The notes beneath the pieces were generated by a model. The model saw nothing but the letters and a program-made list of their open reading frames with translations, did no database searches and had not been told where the DNA came from. From NCBI GenBank assembly GCA_021325235.1, contig JAJPHN010000015.1:1-64000 (forward strand): a stretch of 64,000 bases of DNA. The letters run 5' to 3'. The number at the start of each line of letters is the position of its first letter. Within the stretch, counting starts at the first letter, position 1. Made by a program: the position numbers and the translations under genes. Below are positions 26,252 through 33,927 of this stretch, piece after piece. Source of the DNA: Terriglobia bacterium (GTDB taxonomy: Bacteria; Acidobacteriota; Terriglobia; Bryobacterales; Bryobacteraceae).

Positions 26252-26842
26252 CTAACTGGCCAGAGGGAGCGCCGGCGGCCTTGCTTGGCGGTGGCGGATT
26301 AGCGGGTGCAATCCTTTCAAAGCCGGGGTGTTCCTGCCGCATTCACACCGGCTCGAATCGATCGTTCCGGTGTACCCTGTGTAAGCTTGGGCGATCCGGC
26401 CAGTTTCATAGACGATTTCATTCTCGATGCAGTGGGCCTCTATGCCGGGCTGCAGATGCCACCCATTGTGCAGCTCGCATTCGCCAGCCAGCAGCATGCA
26501 GCCGGGCGCCACGATTATCTCGTAAACAGGAACCCCGAAAACGCGCCAGAGCTTGTGACGGAGAGCGTCGTCGATGACCGGAGTGCCGACATCGGTCAAG
26601 GCATAAATGGCGCGATCCACGGTAGTGAGCAGGATGTCGCCTTTCTCCACCGCATCTGCGAGGCGCGTGAGATCGTAAGCGTAGCCGATGAGCACGCTCG
26701 GCTGAAATGCCTCCAGGCGGTTCCAACTGCCGCGCGCGATGGGCTCAGCGCCGTAAAATTCGGGCAGCACGGAGATCTGCGCCGACTTGATGCTCGGCGG
26801 CAAGGCGAATGGAAGGGAAAGAGAACGGCCCCGCGATTTCAT
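26252..26842 (-). CDS. Short PaaK/CapK-like protein, probably degenerate
   Basis: 196 residues. Segments FQPSVLIGYAYDLTRLADAV, ALRHKLWRVFGVPVYEIIVA and LAGECELHNGWHL follow the order of conserved blocks in the phenylacetate-CoA ligase/CapK adenylating family (usual length above 400). The ATP-binding loop and the C-terminal lysine domain are missing. Either a trimmed family member with a new role or a decaying remnant. The frame is intact and the gene converges tightly (3 bp) on the RND pump gene. The resemblance is by eye and would need a profile search. Confidence 0.5.
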   Translation of the reverse strand: MKSRGRSLSLPFALPPSIKSAQISVLPEFYGAEPIARGSWNRLEAFQPSVLIGYAYDLTRLADAVEKGDILLTTVDRAIYALTDVGTPVIDDALRHKLWRVFGVPVYEIIVAPGCMLLAGECELHNGWHLQPGIEAHCIENEIVYETGRIAQAYTGYTGTIDSSRCECGRNTPALKGLHPLIRHRQARPPALPLAS

Positions 26843-26910
26843 ACCAGCACGTAGTAGAAGTGGGCGGAAGCCGATAATCTTCGCAACGGAAGAGCATTTA
26901 GCCTGAACGT

Positions 26911-27387
26911 ATGAAGACCAATGCGGTTCGCGTCCTTGATCAGCACAACGTCTCGTATGAATTGCGCGAGTACGCCGTGGACCCGGATGATCTTTCAGCA
27001 GAAACGGTCGCGGGCAAAATCGGATTACCCCCGGAGCAGGTCTTCAAAACGCTTGCCGTGCGCACGGATACCGGCGATCATTTTTTCGCAGTCATTCCGG
27101 GTAATTACGAACTGGATCTGAAAGCCTTTGCGAAAGCGGCGGGCGCCCGAAAGGCGGAGATGGTGCCTCTGCGGGATGTTCAGCCGCTCACCGGGTACGT
27201 TCGCGGCGGAGTGACGGCGATTGCGGCGAAAAAAGATTTTCCAGTAATCGTGGACGAGACCGCGCTGCTGTTTGAAACGATTTCCGTCTCAGCCGGTGCG
27301 AGAGGCACACAGATTCTGCTTGCTCCGGCCGATTATCTTCGTCTCACTAAAGCACGTACGGCGGCCATTTCGCGCCAGAAAAGTTAG
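26911..27387 (+). CDS. ybaK: Cys-tRNA(Pro)/aminoacyl-tRNA deacylase, YbaK family
   Basis: 158 residues of the YbaK/EbsC fold, a trans-editing factor that hydrolyses Cys-tRNA(Pro) in the cytosol. MKTNAVRVLDQHNVSYELRE, IGLPPEQVFKTLAVR with the conserved lysine, FAKAAGARKAEMVP, LTGYVRGGVTAIA and the Gly-rich SVSAGARGTQILL are family hallmarks. It is a single gene, divergent from the PaaK-like ORF and convergent with the amidohydrolase, whose stop codon is 4 bp from its own. Confidence 0.93.
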   Translation: MKTNAVRVLDQHNVSYELREYAVDPDDLSAETVAGKIGLPPEQVFKTLAVRTDTGDHFFAVIPGNYELDLKAFAKAAGARKAEMVPLRDVQPLTGYVRGGVTAIAAKKDFPVIVDETALLFETISVSAGARGTQILLAPADYLRLTKARTAAISRQKS

Positions 27388-27391
27388 GCGG

Positions 27392-28306
27392 CTAGGCAGG
27401 TTTTAACACCGTTTCCAGGTTGGCTTGAAAAATCAGCTGAGCCTGCTTTGCATCCAGACCGAGCTCATAGAGTGCTTTGGCTTGCTGCTCGAAGACGGGC
27501 CGCTGCCAGCCACGGGGAAAAAAGCTGGAATCGGTGCCGAACAGTAATCGCTCCGGACCGAGCAGGTCGAGAGCGCGCCGAAAGACCGCGCGCAGGTCGA
27601 GTCCTTCGTAGAGCATCCAGCGGTTCGAGCTCGAGGTGTCCAGATAAACGTTGGGACAGAGGTCGGCCAGCATCAGAGCTTCGCGAAACATGCCGGCGCC
27701 GAAATGGGGCACGATGAAGCGGATCTTCGGAAAATGCAGCGCGACCGGATGCAGATGCAGCGGATCGGAATAGCGCAGATCAAACTGGCTCGGCAGTCCG
27801 AGCCTTTTCCGCACTCCTACACTTAACGCGCCGCAATGGACGAACGCCGCTTTGCCGTGGTCTGAGATAAGTTCGAACATCGGAACCAGGCGCGGATCGG
27901 CGATCGAATAGGTGTGCATGGCGGGAAAGAAACACACGCAATGCAGATTCGGATTGCGCACAGCCGAAGCCAGCCGGCGATTTGAATCGGGCTGCAAGGG
28001 ATCGAAGATGAAAAGCCCGTAGAAGCGATCCGGATAAGCGGCTACGGCAGCTGCAACGCTTGTTTCGTCGGCATGTGTGCTGGCGATCAGACAGGCTCGG
28101 TCAACGCCGTGCGCGGTCAGCTCTGCCTGCCAGCGCGCGCCCAACTCGACCGGATCCGGATTCGGGATCTCCCAATTGAGCAACGGCGCGAGGGCGGCAG
28201 CGTCCGCTGCTTTTTTCTGCCGTGCGAGGCCCTGATAGAAATTGTGCGAAAAGAAATGAACATGCGCGTCGTTGACCGCCAGCGCGCCCCAGGGTGTCTC
28301 GATCAT
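27392..28306 (-). CDS. Amidohydrolase family 2 (TIM-barrel metal hydrolase/decarboxylase)
   Basis: 304 residues. Metal ligands of the Amidohydro_2 family are visible: HVH in NDAHVHFFSHN, His in AAFVHCGAL, His in FIVPHFGAGM and the Asp in LLFGTDSSFFPRG. The family covers hydrolases and decarboxylases such as ACMSD-type enzymes, so the reaction is unknown. It lies two bases downstream of the CoA-transferase subunit B gene on the same strand and is probably the last gene of that catabolic operon. Confidence 0.82.
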   Translation of the reverse strand: MIETPWGALAVNDAHVHFFSHNFYQGLARQKKAADAAALAPLLNWEIPNPDPVELGARWQAELTAHGVDRACLIASTHADETSVAAAVAAYPDRFYGLFIFDPLQPDSNRRLASAVRNPNLHCVCFFPAMHTYSIADPRLVPMFELISDHGKAAFVHCGALSVGVRKRLGLPSQFDLRYSDPLHLHPVALHFPKIRFIVPHFGAGMFREALMLADLCPNVYLDTSSSNRWMLYEGLDLRAVFRRALDLLGPERLLFGTDSSFFPRGWQRPVFEQQAKALYELGLDAKQAQLIFQANLETVLKPA

Positions 28307-28308
28307 TT

Positions 28309-28980
28309 TTAAATTGTGATGGTTTGCAAATTGTCGCTGATCAACAGGCGCGCTTCGGTCGCCTGCTGAACATCGTCGGGCGTTAAACCGGGCGCGACTT
28401 CGTCGAGACGAAGGCCGGCTGGCGTCACCGTAATGACGGCCATTTCGGTGATGATCGTATCCACGACTCGCAGCCCGGTAATCGGCAGCGTGCAGCGGTG
28501 CAGAATTTTCGGTGCACCCGTGCGCGTGGTGTGTTCCATCGTGACGATCACACGGCGCGCGCTTGCCACCAGGTCCATCGCTCCGCCCATACCCTTGATC
28601 ACTTTTCCCGGAACCATCCAGTTGGCGAGAGTGCCCTCTTCGTCGACTTCCATGGCACCCAGGATGCTCAGATTGATGTGACCGCCGCGGATCATAGCGA
28701 ATGACTCGGCGCTCGAAAAATAGGCGGAGCCGGGCAGTTCGGTCACAGTCTCTTTGCCCGCGTTGATCAGGTCGGGATTCTCTTCGCCGGGAAACGGATA
28801 AGGGCCCACTCCAAGCATCCCGTTTTCCGACTGCAGAATGACTTCGATGCCCGGCGGCACATGATTGGCTACGAGCGTCGGCATACCAATGCCGAGGTTG
28901 ACATAGAATCCGTCGCGGAGTTCGAGCGCGGCGCGCCGCACGATGCGCTCGCGCTTTTTTGCATCGATTTCGCTAGGCAC
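28309..28980 (-). CDS. scoB: 3-oxoacid CoA-transferase subunit B
   Basis: 223 residues from GTG at 28980 (GGGAG upstream), overlapping the subunit A stop by eight bases. [16 protein letters not shown] and the catalytic glutamate in [14 protein letters not shown] mark the beta subunit of succinyl-CoA:acetoacetate CoA-transferase, which activates acetoacetate or similar 3-oxo acids with succinyl-CoA. The frame stays open upstream to 29040, but this would lie wholly inside scoA. Works with the adjacent scoA product as a heterotetramer. Confidence 0.92.
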   Translation of the reverse strand: MPSEIDAKKRERIVRRAALELRDGFYVNLGIGMPTLVANHVPPGIEVILQSENGMLGVGPYPFPGEENPDLINAGKETVTELPGSAYFSSAESFAMIRGGHINLSILGAMEVDEEGTLANWMVPGKVIKGMGGAMDLVASARRVIVTMEHTTRTGAPKILHRCTLPITGLRVVDTIITEMAVITVTPAGLRLDEVAPGLTPDDVQQATEARLLISDNLQTITI

Positions 28981-29677
28981 TTTGACGCTCCCGAAGAGTC
29001 CGGCGCTCGATGCGGCGCTCGTATTTCGCACCCTGGACAATTCGCTGCACGTAGATGCCGGGTGTAATCACGTGATCAGGATCGATCTTTCCCGGTTCGA
29101 CCAGCTCTTCCACTTCCGCAATCGTGACTTTCGCGGCCGCCGCCATCATCGGATTGAAATTGCGCGCTGTTTTGCGATAAACCAGATTGCCCAGACGGTC
29201 TCCGCGCCACGCTTTGATCAGCGCATAGTCGGCCGGCAGGGCGCGTTCCAGCACGTACGAGCGGCCATCGAACTCACGCACTTCTTTTCCCTCCGCTACC
29301 ACGGTTCCGACGCCGGCTGGTGTGAAAAAGGCGGGAATACCGGCACCGGCTGCGCGGATCCGCTCGGCCAGCGTGCCTTGCGGGATCAGCGTCACTTCCA
29401 GCGTCCGCGCAATCACCATCGATTCGAGCAACCGGTTCTCGCCGACATAGCTGCCCGTATGCGCCGCGATCATTCCGGCTTCGAGCATTTTGCCCATGCC
29501 GAAGCCGTCGATACCCAGGTTGTTGCTGATGGTTCGAAGATTCTTGACGCCGGTCGCGATGAGTGCGTCAATCAGATTTTCGGGGATGCCGCACAGCCCG
29601 AAGCCGCCCACCATAACGGTTGCGCCGTCGGGGATGCCGGCGACCGCCTCGGCTGCCGAAGCGTAAACTTTGTTCAC
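28973..29677 (-). CDS. scoA: 3-oxoacid CoA-transferase subunit A
   Basis: 234 residues. [18 protein letters not shown], the CoA-binding glycine loop, [27 protein letters not shown] and [20 protein letters not shown] match the alpha subunit of 3-oxoacid CoA-transferase. It lies 41 bp downstream of the HMG-CoA lyase gene. HMG-CoA lyase releases acetoacetate, which this enzyme activates to acetoacetyl-CoA, so the genes form a short pathway in the breakdown of leucine or ketone bodies. Confidence 0.93.
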   Translation of the reverse strand: MNKVYASAAEAVAGIPDGATVMVGGFGLCGIPENLIDALIATGVKNLRTISNNLGIDGFGMGKMLEAGMIAAHTGSYVGENRLLESMVIARTLEVTLIPQGTLAERIRAAGAGIPAFFTPAGVGTVVAEGKEVREFDGRSYVLERALPADYALIKAWRGDRLGNLVYRKTARNFNPMMAAAAKVTIAEVEELVEPGKIDPDHVITPGIYVQRIVQGAKYERRIERRTLRERQSA

Positions 29678-29718
29678 CGATCGTTAGCTCCGGTGGTGAT
29701 GATAACAGCCGTGATCCG

Positions 29719-30594
29719 TCAACTAACCCGGGATGCCAGCGCGTTCCGAATCATCTGGCCGGCCGCTCGCACTTTTTCGAGATCGACTCCGGTCTCGATC
29801 TCCATACCGCGCAGCATGTAGAGCACAGTTTCGGTGGCAACGTTGCCGGCAGCGCCGGGCGCGTATGGACACCCGCCGAGTCCCGCCACTGAGCTATCGA
29901 CCGCCGCCACTCCGAGTTCGAGCGAGGCATAGATGTTCGCCAGCGCCTGCCCGTACGTGTCGTGATAGTGAACAGCGAGCTTGGTTATGGGAACGGCGGC
30001 GGCAACGGCCTCGAGCATGCGCTGCGCTCGTAGCGGAGTTCCCACGCCGATGGTGTCGCCGAGTGACACTTCGTAGCAGCCGAGTTCATCGAGAGCCCGC
30101 GCAACCCGCGCCACATCCGTCAACGCGACCTCGCCTGAGTAGGGACAGCCGAGCACGCAGGAGACATAGCCGCGTACCGGGATATTCAAAGCACGCGCCT
30201 GGCTTGCGACCTCGCCCGCTCGCTCGAGGCTTTCCGCGATGGAGCAGTTGATGTTGGCATGGGAAAAGGCCTCTGATGCGGAGACAAACACCGCCACTTC
30301 GTCGGCCTCGCACTCAGCCGCTTTCTCGAGACCCTTCAAATTGGGAACGAGCGCGCTGTAGCGAACGCCCGGCCGCCGCGCAATCTGTCGAAAAACTGCT
30401 TCGGTGCCGGCCATCTGCGGAACCCATTTGGGTGAAACGAAGCTGCCGCACTCGATGTGTTTCAGCCCGGCATCCGCGAGTGCCTGGATCAGTCCGACAC
30501 GCGTTTCCAGCGGCACAGGCTGAGGTTCATTTTGCAGGCCGTCACGCGGGCCGACTTCGACAATTCGTACGCGCGCTGGCAACGCTGCGGTCAA
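29719..30594 (-). CDS. mvaB: Hydroxymethylglutaryl-CoA lyase
   Basis: Cleaves HMG-CoA to acetoacetate and acetyl-CoA. 291 residues starting at a TTG (30594) that overlaps the stop of the upstream small ORF (TTGA). VRIVEVGPRDGLQNE at the N-terminus, the substrate strand YVSCVLGCPYSGEV, LGDTIGVGTP, the metal-binding HYHDTYGQALAN and GLGGCPYAPGAAGNVATE, which holds the catalytic cysteine loop, identify the family with little doubt. The operon continues into scoA, scoB and the amidohydrolase. Confidence 0.95.
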   Translation of the reverse strand: MTAALPARVRIVEVGPRDGLQNEPQPVPLETRVGLIQALADAGLKHIECGSFVSPKWVPQMAGTEAVFRQIARRPGVRYSALVPNLKGLEKAAECEADEVAVFVSASEAFSHANINCSIAESLERAGEVASQARALNIPVRGYVSCVLGCPYSGEVALTDVARVARALDELGCYEVSLGDTIGVGTPLRAQRMLEAVAAAVPITKLAVHYHDTYGQALANIYASLELGVAAVDSSVAGLGGCPYAPGAAGNVATETVLYMLRGMEIETGVDLEKVRAAGQMIRNALASRVS

Positions 30595-30749
30595 GCGTCC
30601 GCCTCATCCTGCCACCGTTTTTTGTGCTTCGGCTGCTCGCGTTCCTGACGTTCGTCAAGAGCGCGGGCCGGCTTGGGAGCGCCCACCCGCTTCCGCGCCA
30701 CCGCTTTGACCCTTTTTGCTTTGCTCGGGCGAGGCCGTTTGTTCGCCAT
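30591..30749 (-). CDS. Small basic protein, 52 residues
   Basis: ATG at 30749, ribosome site GGAAG about nine bases upstream, stop overlapping the TTG start of mvaB by four bases. The product is rich in Lys/Arg (begins MANKRPRPSKAKRVKAVARK, ends KHKKRWQDEADA), consistent with nucleic-acid or ribosome binding, but no family is known. It starts only three bases after the stop of the DUF892 gene. The tight spacing on both sides favours a real gene over chance. Confidence 0.45.
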   Translation of the reverse strand: MANKRPRPSKAKRVKAVARKRVGAPKPARALDERQEREQPKHKKRWQDEADA

Positions 30750-30752
30750 GCA

Positions 30753-31301
30753 TCAGCTTCCGACCCGATCGTCGGCCATCTTGGTTTCGACAGCCGGATC
30801 GACTTCGGTTACGGTAAGCATGTTGAATGCGATTTTCGACCGGGATGGAAGCAGATACCAAAGCTTCTCGGCCATGATCCGCTCTTCATCCTGAATAGCT
30901 CGCGCGAGTGCCTCGGTATCGGGATCGCCGGCTGCCCGCGCTACGTTGGCGAGCGCTTCGTAGAAAGCGATTTCGGCCGTTTCGGCGGTATACCCGGCGA
31001 TTAGATTACGCAGTGCTCGCTCTTCAATCGTGTGTACCGCCTGCGGCAGTTTTGGTGCATGTTCAAAGAAGGAAGCTAGTGGATTCCTGGCGTGTTCAGA
31101 GCCACCGAGCGCCGTCAATCGCGCGGCCAGCCGCTCCTGCTGCGAACGGGTTTCACCCGCGTGGAGGCGAAAGAGTTCCTGGATCTCGCTATCGTCCGAG
31201 GCGGCCGCCGCGAATTCTTCGAGCTGTGCTTCGATCGCCTTCTCGGCGGTTATCGCCTCGTCCAGATAGCGGCGGAGGACCTGATTTCCGGTTTCAGCCA
31301 A
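30753..31301 (-). CDS. Ferritin-like DUF892 (YciF-type) protein
   Basis: 182 residues, almost wholly helical. EAITAEKAIEAQLEEF, ELFRLHAGETRSQQERLAARL, NLIAGYTAETAEIAFYEAL and AIQDEERIMAEKLWYLLP show the repeated glutamates of a four-helix ferritin-like bundle, as in the DUF892/YciF stress-protein family. Exact metal binding is not established. It lies between a small helical protein gene and the small basic ORF on the same strand. Confidence 0.7.
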   Translation of the reverse strand: MAETGNQVLRRYLDEAITAEKAIEAQLEEFAAAASDDSEIQELFRLHAGETRSQQERLAARLTALGGSEHARNPLASFFEHAPKLPQAVHTIEERALRNLIAGYTAETAEIAFYEALANVARAAGDPDTEALARAIQDEERIMAEKLWYLLPSRSKIAFNMLTVTEVDPAVETKMADDRVGS

Positions 31302-31321
31302 TGCGGAATCTCGTTGCGAAC

Positions 31322-31585
31322 TCAGGCTGCCATCTGCTGGCCGGAATTGGGCCAGATCCCGAGCTCAATGAACTCCTCTTCAAAGCGCTGCTGTTCGCGA
31401 GGATCGTGCGACGGCCGCATCACGCGGCAGCACTCGCGCAAAGCTTCCTCGAGCGGCTTCTGAGCGGCTTCATCGCCCAGAACCACACGTATGAGTTCCC
31501 GCGCCGAGGCGCGCGCCTGCTCTGCACTTTTCGCAAACATCATCGCCTCGTAGCGATCGTTGATCATCTGGGTGCGGCGGTTCAT
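31322..31585 (-). CDS. Hypothetical helical protein
   Basis: 87 residues from ATG 31585, chosen because GAGGAA lies just upstream; another ATG at 31597 would add four residues. Sequence MNRRTQMINDRYEAMMFAKS then AEQARASARELIRVVLGDEA; acidic, helical, no known domain. It is the first gene of the minus-strand cluster leading to DUF892, the basic ORF and mvaB. Confidence 0.55.
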   Translation of the reverse strand: MNRRTQMINDRYEAMMFAKSAEQARASARELIRVVLGDEAAQKPLEEALRECCRVMRPSHDPREQQRFEEEFIELGIWPNSGQQMAA

Positions 31586-31606
31586 AGCGTTCCTCATTCA
31601 TTGGAC

Positions 31607-31693
31607 GCGGTATAGCAGTTTTTGATTCGGTTGCGTATTATACCGCGCGATTTTTTCGACCTACCCGGGCAAGCTACTTGGAAGCTGCTCGGG
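31607..31693. promoter_or_regulatory. Divergent control region with two inverted repeats
   Basis: Between divergent genes. First repeat: GCGGTATA (31607-31614) and TATACCGC (31639-31646), exact 8-bp arms 24 bp apart. Second: CCCGGGC-A-AGCT (31664-31675) and AGCT-GCTCGGG (31683-31693), an 11-bp stem (one G-T pair) with a bulged A and a 7-nt loop. Neither is followed by a T-tract, so operator or leader roles are more likely than termination. Confidence 0.4.
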
Positions 31694-31745
31694 CCAAACA
31701 GCAAACGATTGTAACGTTTGAGCCGGTACTGTGTCCAGTTAGCGG

Positions 31746-32069
31746 ATGTCCGAATACGACCTGCGCTCTGCTTTTCCGCTCAACGATAAGGAATTCGTCG
31801 TACATGATAAGCGCTGGATCTGCCGGCTGGCCGAAGTCTCCGACCAGCGGCCGCAGCTGGACCGGCTTTCGTGGTACCTGGTTTTCGAGAGCGACAAGCC
31901 GGGCGGGAAATCAGAACCGGAAGAGATTCGAAAACTCGAGATCGTTACCCCTGCTACCGAAATCCTGGAACAAGGCTGGGGTGACGATCTGCCCGACCGC
32001 CTGGTCGAATGGCTCATGACGAATGAACAGGACGGGCGTGTGGAATGGTTTACAGAGGAAGAGGAGTAG
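31746..32069 (+). CDS. Hypothetical small soluble acidic protein
   Basis: 107 residues starting MSEYDLRSAFPLNDKEFVVH. It has a mix of predicted strands (RLSWYLVFESDKPGG) and a very acidic C-terminus (VEWFTEEEE). No signal peptide, membrane helix or known motif. It is divergent from the DUF892 cluster and ends 24 bp before the tRNA-Lys gene on the other strand. No function can be assigned. Confidence 0.55.
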   Translation: MSEYDLRSAFPLNDKEFVVHDKRWICRLAEVSDQRPQLDRLSWYLVFESDKPGGKSEPEEIRKLEIVTPATEILEQGWGDDLPDRLVEWLMTNEQDGRVEWFTEEEE

Positions 32070-32093
32070 CGAACCGCTGGTAGGGCAGAATAG

Positions 32094-32166
32094 TGAGCCG
32101 GCCGGGACTCGAACCCGGGACCACCGCATTAAAAGTGCGATGCTCTACCAACTGAGCTACCGGCCC
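32094..32166 (-). tRNA. tRNA-Lys (UUU)
   Basis: 73 nt on the minus strand: acceptor stem GGGCCGG/CCGGCTC with discriminator A, D-arm GCTCAGTTGGTAGAGC, anticodon stem-loop TCGCA-CTTTTAA-TGCGG with anticodon TTT, and T-arm CCGGG-TTCGAGT-CCCGG. The CCA end is not encoded. Confidence 0.95.
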
Positions 32167-32257
32167 GTTCGATAACACGGTCAGGATAGCATTCTGAGTG
32201 GATGAGCCTGTCTCAGCGTATAAGCCCGAGTTTTGCAGCGAGGCGCAGATTGGGGTG

Positions 32258-32962
32258 ATGCGGGTCCTCGTGCTCTCGCCTCATCGCGACGATGCTGTTT
32301 TTTCGCTGTTCTTCACGTTATCGGAGTTGAGCCGCCGCGGCGCTCAGATTTCCGTGCGCAATTTCTTCACTGACAGTAATTACGCACCACATGCCGGTAC
32401 ACACGATGCTGCAGCTGTCAGCCAGATTCGCAAGCGCGAGGATCGCGCGGCGCTGCGGCGCATCCATTCCGGCGTTCGAGTGCTCGATTCGGGGCTCCTC
32501 GATGCACCGCTACGGCTTGGCATTCCGGCACGACAGGTCTGCTACACCGAGGTCCGCGAATGCGACATCGCGCTGCTGCGCAGTTTCATCCGGCCACAAG
32601 CTGCCGATCTTGTTTTCGCACCGCTCGGGCTGGGCGGCCACGTCGATCACCGGACGGTGAGGCAGGCAGCGTTGCTGGAGTTGTCGCGCAAACGGCTTGC
32701 ATTTTATGAAGATCTGCCCTACACCATGTGGAGCCAGGATCAGCTGCCATCTTTACTTGGTGAAATCGAGCGGCAGCTTGACACGATTCTTAAGCCCGCT
32801 GAGGTGCAGCCGGATCAGAGCTTTTTCGAAAAACGCAGCGCCTGCGCCCGCTATCGTTCGCAGATCCGGATGGACGAAGCGAATGCCATGGCAGCATGGT
32901 CGCGACGCCATGGTACAGCTGAGCGCATCTGGCTTCCTCGCGGCGTGCGTTTGCCGTTATAA
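32258..32962 (+). CDS. PIG-L/LmbE-family deacetylase
   Basis: About 234 residues from the ATG at 32258, just behind TTGGGGTG; an upstream ATG at 32198 would add 20 residues. MRVLVLSPHRDDAVFS carries the His-x-Asp-Asp zinc/catalytic motif (with Arg where Pro is usual) and GLGGHVDHRTVRQA the third ligand His-x-x-His. The family removes N-acetyl groups from sugars or sugar conjugates (LmbE, MshB, BshB). Substrate unknown. It is followed by the convergent ergothioneine gene egtD. Confidence 0.85.
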   Translation: MRVLVLSPHRDDAVFSLFFTLSELSRRGAQISVRNFFTDSNYAPHAGTHDAAAVSQIRKREDRAALRRIHSGVRVLDSGLLDAPLRLGIPARQVCYTEVRECDIALLRSFIRPQAADLVFAPLGLGGHVDHRTVRQAALLELSRKRLAFYEDLPYTMWSQDQLPSLLGEIERQLDTILKPAEVQPDQSFFEKRSACARYRSQIRMDEANAMAAWSRRHGTAERIWLPRGVRLPL

Positions 32963-32982
32963 ACGGGAACAGCAAGTCCGGT

Positions 32983-33924
32983 TTACTCTGCTCGCCAGAG
33001 CGCTTCCGCGAATGGCCATTCGGAATCGATCCAGATGTTCAGTTCTTTGAACCCGGCACCTCGCGCCAGCCCTGCCAGTTCATCGCGCAGGAACTTGTGT
33101 GACGACTCGGTCCAGATCGTCTCTCCGGCTTCGAACAGGAACTCCGATTCGAGCGCGCCCACCCAAACCCGCTGTGCACGCGAGGAAACCAGGTGCATCT
33201 CGATCCGGCGGGCGTCCGCATTCCAGCGCGCTTCATGGGTGAAGGAGCGCAGATCGAAGTCTGCCTGCAGTTCCCGATTCATTCGACCCAGCAGGTTCAG
33301 GTTGAACGCGGCCGTTACACCGGTTGCGTCGTCGTAGGCCTCCAGCATGCGATCCACATCTTTGACGAGATCGAATCCGATCAGGAAGCAGTCGCCCGGC
33401 CGAAGGGTCGTACGAACGGTGGTGAGGAAAGGAATGATTTCCGCGCGATCGAGATTTCCGATGGAACTGCCCAGGAACAAGAGCAGGAGCGGCGCCTCGG
33501 ATCGTTTGCGCCGGATTGTCCGGAGGCCGTCGACCCAATCGGCATGAACCGCCTCAACGCGCGCCAGCGTACCCAGTTCGCGTTTGCAGGTGGCCAGCGC
33601 CGCATCGGAAACGTCGATCGGATGATAAACCGCATCTCGGCCTGCCGCTTCCAGAATGTGCCTGGTCTTGCGGCCGCTTCCGCTGCCGAGTTCGCATATC
33701 GTTTCGAAATCGCCCGCGTCGATAATCGCGCGAGCGTGCCGTGCAATCAGCCGCTCATCCGCCCGCGTCAGCCCGTATTCGGGCAAAAGCGTGATCGCCT
33801 CAAATAGAGCGCTGCCCAGATCGTCGTAGAGGTATTGCGGCGAGAGCTTCTTCACACTGGCCGATAAGCCTTCCGCAACGTCGCGCGCAAAAGCAGAGAG
33901 GACCGGAACCGAAGCGATCCCCAC
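32983..33924 (-). CDS. egtD: L-histidine N(alpha)-methyltransferase (ergothioneine synthesis)
   Basis: 313 residues. EgtD trimethylates histidine to hercynine using S-adenosylmethionine. LSPQYLYDDLGSALFEAITL, PEYGLTRADERLI, the AdoMet loop ICELGSGSGRKTRHIL, VHADWVDGL and LFLGSSIGNLDRAE are characteristic, as is the late FNLNLLGRMNRELQADFDL. It starts three bases after the egtB stop, so the two genes form an operon that makes hercynine and then its sulfoxide. Cytosolic. Confidence 0.93.
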   Translation of the reverse strand: MGIASVPVLSAFARDVAEGLSASVKKLSPQYLYDDLGSALFEAITLLPEYGLTRADERLIARHARAIIDAGDFETICELGSGSGRKTRHILEAAGRDAVYHPIDVSDAALATCKRELGTLARVEAVHADWVDGLRTIRRKRSEAPLLLLFLGSSIGNLDRAEIIPFLTTVRTTLRPGDCFLIGFDLVKDVDRMLEAYDDATGVTAAFNLNLLGRMNRELQADFDLRSFTHEARWNADARRIEMHLVSSRAQRVWVGALESEFLFEAGETIWTESSHKFLRDELAGLARGAGFKELNIWIDSEWPFAEALWRAE

Positions 33925-33927
33925 GCG

